Positions 19,065-29,775 of a stretch of 64,000 bases of DNA are shown here, piece by piece (the first letter of the stretch is position 1; the number at the start of each line of letters is the position of its first letter). The translations under genes and the position numbers were made by a program. The notes beneath the pieces are model-generated. The model had not been told where the DNA came from, ran no database searches, and saw nothing but the letters and a program-made list of their open reading frames with translations. This stretch comes from Nitzschia sp. DOCU1 (Eukaryota; Bacillariophyta; Bacillariophyceae; Bacillariales; Bacillariaceae): contig OX595987.1 of NCBI GenBank assembly GCA_951394045.1, forward strand, positions 434,001 through 498,000, given 5' to 3'.

Positions 19065-21659
19065 TTACAGTTCAATGTGCAAATTTCCATCTTCGTCTGG
19101 CACTAGAGGAATGGCGTCTTCCGGGCTTCTACCTTTGGGGCCATCATCTAGTAGATCGTCCTCCACGTCGGGGGCCTCTTCTTCCATCACGGCAAGGTCT
19201 GGCTCGGGTGCCAATTCCATGGATTCCACACCAAGTTGCGATTGCATGAATCGCATCATGCGCTTGGTGTGTGCCTCAGGATCCGACAGTGGAAAACCTC
19301 CATTGAGCAATGCCATTTCGTGCAGAATCCAAGCGGCGTCTTCGATTTGAGGATCGACTGTAAAATCTTTGTCGTCGTCTTCAGGCGGGGCACCCTCTAG
19401 GAGCTTGAGCACGAGAGGATGCCGAGGATTGAGCTCAAAGATCTTCATGGATCGCATAGCAAAGTCGTTCTGGCCGTGGCTGTAAGCTTGCGCTCGCATG
19501 ATTCGTTCCATGTTGGCGGAATGACCGAATTCAGCACTACTAGCAATGGCGGGTGTAGACACCAAACGCTTAGAGACGGCGACGCGCATGACTGACATGC
19601 CGTACAACTTCTTCAGCCACTTGGTCAAAGGCTTAAACTTGTCCTTGTAGTACTTTTCGCGACGGGTTGCCAAATCAGCATCGTCTTCATCTTTGAGGTG
19701 GACGTTTTCCGTTGCAATGTTTTTGAACTTCTTGCCCTCGAAGGATCCGACATTTTGGGCCATATACTCGTCAATAGGATCAGTAAAGTAGAGAACTTCG
19801 ACGTCTTTGGCCAAAAATTGTTCCATAAATTGCGACTTTTCGACCGTGGCTTGATCCACGCCGGCGATGAAGAAAATCTCCTTTTGCCAGTCTTTCATAT
19901 TTTCCACGTACGTGTCCAGGCTCGTCCACGAAGTCGAATCGCTCGCCTTACTCGACTTGTACCGAAGGAGCTTCAAAATCTTGGCCCGGTTCGGCTCGTC
20001 CTCAATGGCACCCATCTTGAGCGCCGGAGCAAATTTAGTGACCCAGTCATTGTATTTGTTCACTTTGGGGAGCGCCGTTTCACCTTCCTCCGACTCGGCG
20101 CCTTCGTCGGAACTTTCAGCCTCCTCCGCTGCTTCCTTGACAAACGCCTTGAGCATTTCCAAAGCCTTTCGAACGACCTTCTTCTTGATAACCTGAATGA
20201 TTTTGGATTCTTGGAGCGTCTCACGATTGACGTTCAAAGGCAAATCATCCGAGTCAACGACACCCCGCATGAAAGAGAGGTATTTGGGCAAGAGTTCGAA
20301 TTCGTCGGAAATCAAGACCTTTTGTACGTAAAGGCTCAAACCCCTCCTGTCTTGCTCCCCCATACTTTTCCAGCTTTGTGGAATATCCTTTGGAATATAA
20401 AGGATAGACTTGAAGTTGATGTTACCTTCGGCTTGGAAATGAATCCAGCGTTCTGGTTCCATGAATTCATCCTTCGCAATAATTTTATAAAACGCTTTGT
20501 ACTCTTCTTCGTCAATCTCCTCTTTGGGACGAGTCCAGATGGCTGGGTTCTGGTTGAGATGTTCCCATTCCATGGTGGTAATTTCCTTGGTCTTTTTGGG
20601 CTTTTCAACCTCTTCAGGCTCCTCGTCGCTGACTTCCAAGTCATCCTCGTCAGACTCGGACTTTTTCTCCTTGGTAGCATCCTCGTCTTCGTCGTCGTCG
20701 ACTTCGACCGTCACGGTTTCAAAAGTTTGCAAATAGATGGGATGCACGATAAACTCCGAATAATGCTTGGCCAGTTGCTCCAATTTGCGTTGATCTGCAT
20801 ACTCCATGCAGTCTTCCTTCAGGAAGAGAGTGATTTCGGTACCTCGAGTCAAAGTGTTACCCCGAGGATCCTTAAAGACCTGGAAGTTACTGGATCCATT
20901 GGTGGTGGTCCAAATGTATTGCTCGGGCGAATCGGGGTGCTTACTAGCAACTTGTACACGATCCGAGACCAAAAATGCGGAATAAAATCCCACACCGAAT
21001 TGTCCAATTTGCGAAACATCGCCCGACGTGGTGGCATCCCCACCATCTTTCAAGGCTTGCAAGAAACGGGTCGTTCCACTGCGTGCAACAGTACCCAAAT
21101 TGGAAACCATTTCATCATGAGTCATACCGATGCCCGTGTCCCTGATCGTCAAAGTATTAGCGTCCGAATCGAATTCAATCTGGACCTGCAACTTGTGTTC
21201 GGCCTCCAGATATTCGGGCTTTGTCAATGCAAGGAATCGAATTTTATCCAGAGCATCGCTAGCGTTGGAGATCAATTCACGCAAGAAAATATCTTTGTTC
21301 TGATAGAGGGAGTTGATGACAATGTCCAACATGCGAGAAACTTCGGCTTCAAACGCAAAGTTTTCGGCGTCGGCGGGTGCTATGTAAGTGTCTTCGACCG
21401 GTGGGATGGAGGCAGACTTGGTCGTCACATCTTCTTCTTCAGCAGCCACCAAGACGGAAGAGTCTGTAATTACAATAGCAATATGATACGAAAATAAAAT
21501 TTAGTGACCCCCGTGTCAGTCGCACCCCTCCTGAAACGAAACAGTCATTTGTCATTGCTGATGACTTTCTCAGAACTTACGCTTGGTTTGGAAAGGAAAG
21601 GGAGCATGGCTAGCTGCCAGCAGAGCCAACGCATGAAGAGCAAGGTTGTTGAATCTCAT
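19065..21659 (-). CDS. HSP90B1: ER-resident HSP90 (GRP94/endoplasmin type)
   Basis: Two exons (21659-21581 and 21463-19065) joined over a 117-nt GT-AG intron (phase 1) give 825 residues. The short first exon encodes a signal peptide (MRFNNLALHALALLAASHA). The HSP90 core is complete: ATPase motifs NASDALDK, DTGIGM and GVGFYS; an acidic charged linker rich in Asp/Glu/Lys; the middle domain with NVNRE(T)LQ; and the C-terminal dimerisation domain. The last residues are HIEL, a KDEL-like ER retrieval variant. GRP94 folds secretory and membrane client proteins in the ER lumen. Cytosolic HSP90 is excluded by the signal exon and the lack of MEEVD. Confidence 0.93.
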
Positions 21660-22122
21660 AGTCTCTAATGCAAGTGGTAATTTGCAAGGAGAGAGTGCCT
21701 AGGTGCAATGGTTAGTTCGATGGAACGTAAAAGTGAGCAAAGTCTTTTGCCGACGACGACCGTCAAAATGCCGATTTCTTTCTTCATCGGTCGGTCGTGG
21801 TTCGCGAACCAGGTGACTTGGACGCTCTCCCGCCGTCCGTTGGCTCTGCCTGAGATCTTTCGAAAGATATCTTTGATGCCAGATTTGGGGTCCGAGAGGT
21901 CATTCTGACACGTGGCGAAAATCAAAGCGACGGATGAAGGATAGACGACAGGAAGCATCCATCACTCATTTTTTCCAAGATCGAGAGATGCGTTTCGGAA
22001 ACGACCGATGGTCATGGCACAACAACGACAGCTGCACTCCACCTTTGCTCTACCTTGCACACCAGAAGTAGTCTAATTGAGAAGAAGAATATGGCACCGA
22101 TAGCGAATCTCGTGCTGAAAGC
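21660..22122. promoter_or_regulatory. Divergent intergenic region, GRP94 / TGS1-like
   Basis: 463 bases between divergent starts. A GRP94 gene would be expected to carry ER-stress elements here; I see no clear ERSE-type motif. An out-of-frame ATG lies at 22091, upstream of the TGS1-like start. Confidence 0.35.
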
Positions 22123-23901
22123 ATGACGGACGTTGACGACGATCACGAAGCTGCGCCGCCCGTAACGGCCTCGTTGACCACCGCCGATGACGCTGCTGCA
22201 GCAGAACAAGTCTTGCTGACTTGGCTCTGTACCGAGATTGCTCGAGATGGCGGGGCGACACTGGTAACTTCCCTGAAGGACCACTACTGGAAGCAATATT
22301 CCAATAAACGACTGAATGCCTTGTTGGTCCAGTCGCCCATTGGCAAGCCGAAGCTCTTGAAATTCTTGGAGTTTCATTCTCCCGAAATCTTTCAAGTCGA
22401 CCGAAGCGTCATTCCGCATTGGGTCATCCTCACGGATCCAACTCATAACAATCCTCATGTTAGATTCGAAACAGACGATAATGTCTGTGGTTCGGCTACT
22501 GCCGCTGCGGACGAGAAGGAGGCTCTGCGCAACAAAATTCTGTACATTTTGAGACGGCGTCGATCCCGATTGGATCGACGAACACAACAACAAATACAAA
22601 ATCACGAGCATTGTCACATGGTCAATGTTCATTGGATCATTAGACAATGTCCTTGGGAGTTGCATTTTTATTTGCGAGCTATAGACTACTATCGACGCCA
22701 CGTCTATCAGAATGATCAACCACAAGGCGACCGGCTACAGGATTTGACGACAAAAAACATTGTACATCCAGTCATGAGTCTGCCGTGGCAAGAAATAGTA
22801 CTGGAGCCATGTCTAGCCTTCTTGTTGGTGGATTGTGCAGATGATTTGGATGGAGACCGAGTGCTCCGTAAAGTTTGGTTAAAGGAGAAAACGATCGTCG
22901 ATGCCACCACCACGTCTACGGAACATGAGGTGACAGCCACGATAGGTTCAAACGGTGGCGTTATGACTAGCTATCCAAACAACGAATCATCATCGTCGTC
23001 TTCATGGCTAGATCCGTTGATGGAAGAGTTGATTCGATTGGTCCAAGAAGATGGGGCTACGCAAGTGTACTTGGGTTTACTGTTGCATCGTCATGCATCC
23101 CTCAAGCGGTTATTGGGTGGGCGTGACCTTTGGCTCGTGTATCAAGAGCACAAATATCGTTTTACGACGAGATCGGGTGTCTTGGTTGTGTTGCAACGAC
23201 CTCCCAATGGCAACATTTACCTACAATGGAAGCCGACAGACGCCCTGGACGCCATCAAACCCAAGCAACCACGCATGAAGGTGGATACCGTGGGACTATT
23301 TTCAGTGACAAGTAGCAAATGGGCAAGTGCGATTGCGAATATTATCATTCAGTGCTGCCAACGCCAGCTTCAGTGGAACGTGTCGGAAATGATTGCTATT
23401 GATATGACGGCTTCGGTGGGCGGCATGACGCTCGGTTTAGCCAAGGCCAAACAGACCTTTTCCAAGATTCTCGCCATGGAGATTGATGCAACACGGGCAC
23501 AATTGTGCCAAGAGAATATGCGCAATCACGGGGTTTCTGCGGACCACGTTCAAGTCATTCACACGGATTCTGTCCAAGCCATTCCGACCTTTCCAAATCG
23601 GTGTTGTATCGTGATTGATCCTCCGTGGGGCGGCGAGCACTACAAAGAATACAAGGATCAACCACCTCTACTCATGGGGCCTTGGAAACTGGAAGATGTA
23701 TTGCTCAAAGTAGCACAGTCGGTACCCGACTGCGTTGTTGGGCTTCGACTTCCCGTCACACTTAATGTGGAGTCCTTCTTAGATCAGCAATTGGCCAAGG
23801 AGCGCAATCTTTGCTTTGACCGTTTGTCCATTCGAAAGCTGAGTGTACAAGTCTTGGTCGTCCTACGGTTGCAAGGCCAAAATATGTCCAATTGTTCTTG
23901 A
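22123..23901 (+). CDS. TGS1-like RNA cap guanine-N2 methyltransferase with long N-terminal extension
   Basis: A 592-residue intronless frame. The last 200 residues form a Rossmann methyltransferase: AIDMTASVGGMTLGLA (motif I region, replacing the usual D...GvGGN), AMEIDATRA (motif II), and VIDPPWGG (motif IV), followed by Y.EY. PPWGG is the hallmark of trimethylguanosine synthases, which hypermethylate the caps of snRNAs and snoRNAs. Upstream there are at least two segments (about 30-95 and 290-350) with similar helical patterns, such as LTWLCTEIARDGGA and LIRLVQEDGA, that look like duplicated winged-helix-type domains. That part is not standard for TGS1 and its role is unknown. Confidence 0.75.
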   Translation: MTDVDDDHEAAPPVTASLTTADDAAAAEQVLLTWLCTEIARDGGATLVTSLKDHYWKQYSNKRLNALLVQSPIGKPKLLKFLEFHSPEIFQVDRSVIPHWVILTDPTHNNPHVRFETDDNVCGSATAAADEKEALRNKILYILRRRRSRLDRRTQQQIQNHEHCHMVNVHWIIRQCPWELHFYLRAIDYYRRHVYQNDQPQGDRLQDLTTKNIVHPVMSLPWQEIVLEPCLAFLLVDCADDLDGDRVLRKVWLKEKTIVDATTTSTEHEVTATIGSNGGVMTSYPNNESSSSSSWLDPLMEELIRLVQEDGATQVYLGLLLHRHASLKRLLGGRDLWLVYQEHKYRFTTRSGVLVVLQRPPNGNIYLQWKPTDALDAIKPKQPRMKVDTVGLFSVTSSKWASAIANIIIQCCQRQLQWNVSEMIAIDMTASVGGMTLGLAKAKQTFSKILAMEIDATRAQLCQENMRNHGVSADHVQVIHTDSVQAIPTFPNRCCIVIDPPWGGEHYKEYKDQPPLLMGPWKLEDVLLKVAQSVPDCVVGLRLPVTLNVESFLDQQLAKERNLCFDRLSIRKLSVQVLVVLRLQGQNMSNCS

Positions 23902-24040
23902 GTGGGGCCAAACAGAAAAAACAGTGCTCTACGATTTTTCCCTCTTGTAGTAAAACCAAATCAAGGAACATTCGTTGGATAGATATTAAATTAGATGTAT
24001 ATTGTCATTGAGAGAACTCATTGATTAGTGCCTTGACTGG

Positions 24041-25486
24041 TTAGAGCAAGGCCAAATACTCTAGTGTAGCATGCGTGCCGCGTTTATTCGTTGCACACCG
24101 ATGATTCGCATTGCAGAAATCCATCCTCGATATCAACGTCTTTTCTGGCAATACCAACCACGTATTCTGCGAGCGTACACCCAGCATGCATGACGGGTTT
24201 GTAAGCGTAGAATTGCAAAAGGATCGAAGGACTATAGGATCCTCCCCGTGTTTTTGTTCGTCGCTTGTCGCTCGTACCACTTCAACTTGCACAAAATGAA
24301 GGGTGGGGTCTGGATTCCCAAAATCGCCAGTGTAAATACTAAAGGCGCGCACCCATCGACCACCATGGCTCGTCTCATTGGCAGGTTCGGTCAAATCAAA
24401 TGAAACCCGTTCGTCGTGGAAACAACACGGTGGGGCTACCGAAAGTTTAGCATCTTCTCGTCCGGGGTCTCTGTTTCCGCGTAGGATTGTTTTGAGAGCC
24501 GTACTGTTCTTGGTAAGAGAGGGTATAGACAAAGCTGTCGCATATATCATACCTGGATTGTGATGCTGGTTTTTTGGAGTTTCCCAAGTCCACGAGGCAA
24601 ACGTCTGCTCGTGAAGTAGCAGATCTCGCATGCTCGAGGCCAACTTTGAGTTGTCACACTCCAGTTTAATCGTGGGCCGGTGTAAAGACAAGGAGGAATT
24701 GTTCAGTCTAGTCACAGACGGTCTCTCTGTATTCGTCACCAGCTCCCACAGCAAGTATACCAAGGTAAAGTGCCCAAATGCTGTTGGATGACGCGCGTCG
24801 GCAAGAAAGTGCTGTTTCAGATCGTCAAACTCCCATCCGATGCGATTCAACAAGTAGGTCCCAAGATGGATGCTGCCGACAACAAAGTTGTAGTTGGCAG
24901 CTAGGCGATCATGGCATTGAAAGACCTGATCATGGATTCGATGCCCCTGTTCTTCCAAATGAAAGGGATGGTTCCACATGTACACCATGATGACCACTGG
25001 CGGATTGTCCCCAAAGTAGTGCTCGACTTGATTCAGATATGCAATCAACATGTTGTTGGTTTCAGTGCAATTTCCATCGTCCCTAATGACATCGTTGATG
25101 GAAAACTCCCATATGAGAATATCGGTATCGATTGGAAGGAAAGAATGGATACAAAAGGCAGTGTGGAGGCTATTTCTGCCTCCATGAGCAGCATTGACCA
25201 TATGAATGGATCGCGATCGTGACGAAATCATCTCGGTAGCTGCAACAGTCTTCCGAAGGACATCCACCAGTACATTGTCCCAGCGATCGAGCAACTCCAC
25301 TTCACTCCCACTCGTCACCGATCCACCGTTGGCGCACAACACTACAGCAGGTGGTGGATCCGACAAGGGTGATGCAGTCGTACTGTCTGCAAATCCCAGT
25401 AGAGATCGCAACCGCTTCCAGGCGTCGAGACTGTAAATTTCAATATCTTCTCCCTCTGGGGATGGCATGCGCTGTAGCATTTCCAT
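24041..25486 (-). CDS. SGNH/GDSL hydrolase-like protein
   Basis: 481 residues from the ATG at 25486; the frame is open without ATG back to about 25575 (including a CFQKDGQCW-like stretch), so a 5' exon is likely missing. SGNH blocks are visible: CANGGSVTSG (candidate nucleophile Ser56, block I), WEFSIND (block III Asn) and DARHPTAFGH (block V Asp/His). The usual GDS is GGS here. The second half (from about residue 290) is a beta-rich region with paired cysteines, perhaps a carbohydrate-recognition or lectin-like module. SGNH enzymes are esterases, lipases or acetyl-ester hydrolases; the substrate cannot be told. Possible N-glycosylation sites (NNSS, NSTA, NSTL) suit a secretory-pathway protein. 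Confidence 0.7.
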   Translation of the reverse strand: MEMLQRMPSPEGEDIEIYSLDAWKRLRSLLGFADSTTASPLSDPPPAVVLCANGGSVTSGSEVELLDRWDNVLVDVLRKTVAATEMISSRSRSIHMVNAAHGGRNSLHTAFCIHSFLPIDTDILIWEFSINDVIRDDGNCTETNNMLIAYLNQVEHYFGDNPPVVIMVYMWNHPFHLEEQGHRIHDQVFQCHDRLAANYNFVVGSIHLGTYLLNRIGWEFDDLKQHFLADARHPTAFGHFTLVYLLWELVTNTERPSVTRLNNSSLSLHRPTIKLECDNSKLASSMRDLLLHEQTFASWTWETPKNQHHNPGMIYATALSIPSLTKNSTALKTILRGNRDPGREDAKLSVAPPCCFHDERVSFDLTEPANETSHGGRWVRAFSIYTGDFGNPDPTLHFVQVEVVRATSDEQKHGEDPIVLRSFCNSTLTNPSCMLGVRSQNTWLVLPEKTLISRMDFCNANHRCATNKRGTHATLEYLALL

Positions 25487-26143
25487 CTTGTTTGAAAAGT
25501 CGCCAATGCTGTTCAATCCACTCTTTAAGTTGTGCTGAACTCCATCGCTCCAGCATTGGCCGTCTTTTTGAAAACATCATCGTCTATGATATGGCCACTA
25601 ATCTTTACTGCAATAGATCTGTCAAAGGAAAGTTTCGATGGCAAGTCGCAGTAATAGATCACAAGTGACAATGCAACGACATCCGACAATGTCCCCACCG
25701 TCCTTGCGTGCTAGTCGGGTGCAGATTCTCGCGCTGACACGGCGCCACTACTACCTGTGGGATTCCCCATCGGTAGGCTCATCTTGAAACGTTCATGATG
25801 CTCCGTTTAGAGTCATACACCGTTGTCAATGAATTGACTGAAAGAGAGGACATTCAAATGACCCTACTAGCGCCATCGTCGGTAGTAGGTTTTGGTTTTC
25901 GGGGTTTTGTTGCAGTCCACGAAGTCAGCCGTTGGTCCATGGAGTCAAACAGTCGATTAGACTCATTAGATTGAATTGTCATGTCTCGCTTCTGATCACC
26001 ATCCATTCTCGTTTGAGATGCGACGTCGACGATGAGATTTTAGATACGTGCCATTCTCCCAACACTAATCCTTTACACCGCCTTGTCTACGTTGATTTAC
26101 ATCATTGATTGAACGACTTGCTTCCCCGCCCCCAACACATATC
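25487..26143. other. Divergent region, SGNH-like / GPN1
   Basis: The first 90 bases continue the SGNH-like open frame. The remainder holds the two promoters; no specific motif noticed. Confidence 0.35.
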
Positions 26144-27247
26144 ATGATGGAACCCGCCGGCCCGCCAGAAACCATGAAACTTCCTCCCGTTGTGGACCGC
26201 ATTGCAAACCAGACGGAAGACGATCCCGCTCCCATTTGCGTTCTGATAGTGGGCATGGCCGGGTCTGGAAAGACTACTCTGATGGCTCAACTGCAGGAGT
26301 CGACAATGCCCCAGGAGGAAGAAGAGGGAGAAACTCAACAGGACGCACAGAACGCTAAAGGCAACGTTGAGACTGATACAGACTCGAAACCTGCCGCCGC
26401 TTCTGCTGCTCGTCCCGAAATGCCCGCCTATTGCATCAATTTGGATCCTGCTACACTGGACGTACCCTATGGAGCGTCTATTGATATTCGCGATACGGTA
26501 GATTACAAGCAAGTCATGGCGCAACACAATCTGGGGCCAAACGGGGCCATTATGACCTCACTGAATTTGTATGCCACCAAGTTTGATCAGGTTATTCATA
26601 TTTTGGAGGACCGAGCGGATCGAAAAGAACTCTCTCGCTATTTACTAGTCGATACACCTGGTCAAATTGAAGCCTTTACGTGGAGTGCGTCGGGACAGAT
26701 ATTGAGTGAATCTTTGGCTTCAACCTTTCCAACAGTCCTTGTCTTTGTGGTGGATACAGTGCGATGTGCAAGCTCACCGAATACATTCATGAGCAATATG
26801 CTCTATGCGTGCAGCATGTACTATCGAACGAGATTACCATTAGTGATATGCTTCAACAAGACGGACGTGGTTTCGCATGAATTCTGTATGGAGTGGATGC
26901 GAGACTTTGAGGCCTTTCAGGAAGCGCTTGACAATTCACGCGGCAACGATGGAGCGGAGGGCGGTGGCTTTTATGATTCATTGACTCGAAGTCTGTCTCT
27001 GGTGCTGGATGAGTTTTATCACTCGTTTGCAGAAAATGCTGTGGGCGTGTCGGCTGTAACTGGCAACGGCATTCCTGACTTCTGGAAAGTTATTCAACAA
27101 GCAGCTACCGTGGATTTCGGAGACTATGTGGAAGATTTGAAGCACCGCATCGCCGAGCAAGAGGCCAAGAAAGTGGCAATGGCTCGAATGAGTGCAAGGC
27201 GACTACAACGGGATGTAGAGAATGACGACCATGACTATGCATCATAG
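26144..27247 (+). CDS. GPN1: GPN-loop GTPase 1
   Basis: 367 residues from the ATG at 26144; the open frame reaches 13 codons further to a TTG. Motifs in order: G1 GMAGSGKTT (about 39-47), INLDPAT, the defining GPN tripeptide in GPNGAIMTSLNL, DTPGQIE (G3), and FNKTD (G4). An acidic, Gln-rich insert separates G1 from INLDPAT. The C-terminus is a charged helix ending in acidic residues, as in GPN1/Npa3. Known members assemble RNA polymerase II and help its nuclear import, working with GPN3 and GPN2. Those partners are not in this window. Confidence 0.93.
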   Translation: MMEPAGPPETMKLPPVVDRIANQTEDDPAPICVLIVGMAGSGKTTLMAQLQESTMPQEEEEGETQQDAQNAKGNVETDTDSKPAAASAARPEMPAYCINLDPATLDVPYGASIDIRDTVDYKQVMAQHNLGPNGAIMTSLNLYATKFDQVIHILEDRADRKELSRYLLVDTPGQIEAFTWSASGQILSESLASTFPTVLVFVVDTVRCASSPNTFMSNMLYACSMYYRTRLPLVICFNKTDVVSHEFCMEWMRDFEAFQEALDNSRGNDGAEGGGFYDSLTRSLSLVLDEFYHSFAENAVGVSAVTGNGIPDFWKVIQQAATVDFGDYVEDLKHRIAEQEAKKVAMARMSARRLQRDVENDDHDYAS

Positions 27248-27553
27248 CGGCAATTTCCGATGCGCTAGACTTTGCGTCGGGACCAGTGGACAAACACTGA
27301 ATACGAGGGTTAAAGCTTAAGTCGTGTCTCCATTCCACGGAGGTTACATTCTGAAGCGGGGTTTGCGTCGAACTCAGCAAACTTTATACACAATTCGACA
27401 AGACCGATCGAGTTGCGTCTGAAACTCCAAACTACTATGAGCCAAGCAAATCATACCTACAATAGGGTCGCTGACGCAAATGTTTCTAACTTCTATACAT
27501 GAAATCAGTAGATTGATTTCTAGCTACCCCTCATTCGCACCGCTTTTATTTAA

Positions 27554-27742
27554 TTATACTACTAGAGATTATCTAAATTCATCGAACCGATTGGTTGAAT
27601 TTGTTCACGCAACAAATTACTGAGCCCCACCGCTACGTCAAAGCTGTTCGATATGGATGGGGTAGGCCACAGCTGCTCCGCCCGGCGGAGAGCTCCATCT
27701 ACCGACATACGGGAGGGAGAGACATACGGGAGGGAGATCCCC
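27554..27742. repeat. Diverged tandem repeat, unit 1
   Basis: Begins ATTATACTACTAGAGATTAT and contains TACTGAGCCCCACCGCTACGTCAAAGC and GGCCACAGCTGCTCCGCCCGG. The same blocks recur in order in unit 2. Ends near the CGGGAGGGAGATC block. Confidence 0.85.
27704..27737. repeat. 17-bp perfect tandem duplication
   Basis: GACATACGGGAGGGAGA occurs twice in direct succession inside unit 1; unit 2 has one copy. Confidence 0.9.
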
Positions 27743-27750
27743 CTAGAGAT

Positions 27751-27920
27751 ATTATACTAGATTATCTAAATCCATCGAACTTTTGGCTTCGTTTTTGTGT
27801 TCTCACACAAAAAGTTACTGAGCCCCACCGCTACGTCAAAGCAGTTCGATTTCGGAGGGGGTGGGCCACAGCTGCTCCGCCCGGAGGAGAACTCCTCTAC
27901 CCACATACGGGAGGGAGATC
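27751..27920. repeat. Diverged tandem repeat, unit 2
   Basis: Starts with ATTATACTAGATTATCTAAA and follows the block order of unit 1. Identity is high in the central 60 bases and lower at the ends. No coding frame is conserved between the units. Confidence 0.85.
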
Positions 27921-28524
27921 CGCCTAGTAGAGACAACAATCCACTTCACTCGACGGCGTACAGCCGATTCCAATCCTCCACGCACCAGCACAGGTTACAC
28001 TTAACTCTCCGCGACGAGACATGTACGCGAGTGGAGGACGTTTTCAAACCGGAACCACAAACCGGTTGCGTTGATCAGGCTGTTTATGTGCGGGAGAATT
28101 GGGATCGGGGTCGAGATCAGGGATCAGGATCGTTGCTCTGGAAAAAGTTGGTTTCGTTGTAGAACAACGCCAGACCCCTGCAAACAAGGAAAGAACAGGG
28201 GTATAAGTAGCACTGTGGGAGGGATGAAAATACGACCAAACGACACCAGACAATCTGCACTTACCACCACGACACCAACACCGAATACACACAATCAGAC
28301 CCCTACCCACACCACAACCAACCTGCAAAACAAAGAGAGAACTCAACTTTCCAACAATAGATCCAGCCAACAAAGTAGCTTTGACTGCAAGGTCAAAAGA
28401 ACACCAGCACGACCGCAAAGATTTCACCTTGAATCCAAGCGCCTTGTCGACAATCAACCGAACTTTCCCGGCGTGCTACCGCCCCATGCCACGAAACCGT
28501 GGGAGGATGATACGATAGCTTTTA

Positions 28525-28545
28525 GGGTCCCACCCACGGGGACCC
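28525..28545. repeat. Hairpin repeat, copy 1
   Basis: A 7-bp stem GGGTCCC / GGGACCC with a 7-base loop, preceded by GCTTTTA and followed by CCAG. Lies within a 36-bp direct repeat with copy 2. Confidence 0.75.
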
Positions 28546-28674
28546 CAGGAACGATCGACACGACCTGGACTGCCACCACCAGAGCAATCCACAGATCTGT
28601 TGAAAGAAAGAGAGAAACAAAAGACAGAACACGAGCGAGGATCGATCCCGGCATGCTTCCATCGGAAGCTTTTA

Positions 28675-28695
28675 GGGTCCTACCCGTGAGGACCC
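28675..28695. repeat. Hairpin repeat, copy 2
   Basis: Stem GGGTCCT / AGGACCC with a 7-base loop and the same flanks as copy 1. The innermost pair differs from copy 1 on both arms, so pairing is kept. Confidence 0.75.
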
Positions 28696-29775
28696 CAGAA
28701 CGTCATCTCCACCACTCATGCAATGCCAACTTTCCTGCGAGACAAACAGCAGCCGGTGGCGCTGCCGAAGAACTGTCATCGTCATCATCATCATGAAGTT
28801 CACGACGATGATGAAGAAAGGAGCGACGCAGAGTGCTCCTTTCGCAGAAAAGTGACCTCGATTGAGTGAAAAAGTGATTTTTTTCTTGGGCTTTCCTTCC
28901 TCCAAGGCAAGGAGTTCCCACGATGAGGCCCCACGGTCGCTGAAAAGTCATCCACATTCATCAATCGTGAAACACTCCGCGGTTTTTATGGTCACCGATT
29001 GTATGTGCCTCCATCCAAGTCCACGCTAGCTATCTTTTTCATCATCATCGTTGTCTCAAATAGGCTGATTGCTGTGTCCCTTTTTACTATCCCACCATTG
29101 TCATTGTGCAAGCATTGAGCTGAAGAGGCATTTTTGCATGGGTCATTGTCATTGGTTTTGGACGCGTTGCCTCTTCGTCGAGATGCGCTCCCTCGCTTTC
29201 ATTTTTGATACCGGTAGAGGTCATCACGGACGGTCGGTACGATACGGACGGCATACGTTGCAAAGGGTCTCGACGGTATCGTACGTACGGTTGCTTCTTG
29301 GAGGCAAGCTTCGCCACGCAAGGATGCCTTCCTTTATGTTTTATTAGCATACTGATAATTCCTGTATGAACGTGCACGCGCAGGCCCAACCGTATTGACT
29401 TCTTTGACCAAATGAACCGCGTTTTCGTAACCAGCTTGCTCTACTACTACTAGAAAGCGAGTGTTGACTAAAGTGCTAGCTATGGCTACAGACTTCTACT
29501 AGTTTGCTACTAGTTTGCAGATCAGGAATTGCTCCGTTTGCTTTCGCTTCTGTAGTGATAGAAAGACGCAGCATCAGCGAGTACCGACCATGTCCATTCG
29601 ACCCAACCGACCCAACGACTTGCAATTCGCGGCGCCGATCAATTCGACCACATGACGAAATTGCCTACTCCCTTACAAATTTTGATGCTTGCCATTGCAC
29701 CTGCTTCCTACACATCGCAGTCAATGGATCATGATGAATTAATCAAGGAATGATTGCCGTCGTCGCTGAGGATAA

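Larger units (their letters stand above)
27248..29775. other. Gene-poor 2.5-kb stretch with repeats
   Basis: No frame here looks like a real protein. A 241-codon plus-strand frame (28071-28796) starts at TTG and is low-complexity Thr/Pro/Arg-rich. The stretch carries a diverged tandem repeat (27554-27920), a 17-bp tandem duplication, two hairpin repeats (28525-28545, 28675-28695), an 11-bp tandem CTACTAGTTTG near 29500, and a 9-bp inverted repeat (29237-29245 / 29276-29284). It may be old transposon debris or a non-coding transcript. Confidence 0.5.

Noticed and set aside
19698..21497. A 599-codon plus-strand open frame opposite the GRP94 gene
   Set aside because: It is antisense to a highly conserved HSP90 coding region; long mirror frames opposite chaperone genes are a known effect of codon bias. 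Its translation has no recognisable domain.
28071..28796. 241-codon plus-strand frame in the repeat-rich stretch
   Set aside because: Begins at TTG, is low-complexity, and runs through the hairpin repeats; nothing suggests a protein.
29237..29284. 9-bp inverted repeat GTACGATAC / GTATCGTAC
   Set aside because: Short, with a loop of about 30 bases and no supporting second copy; compatible with chance.
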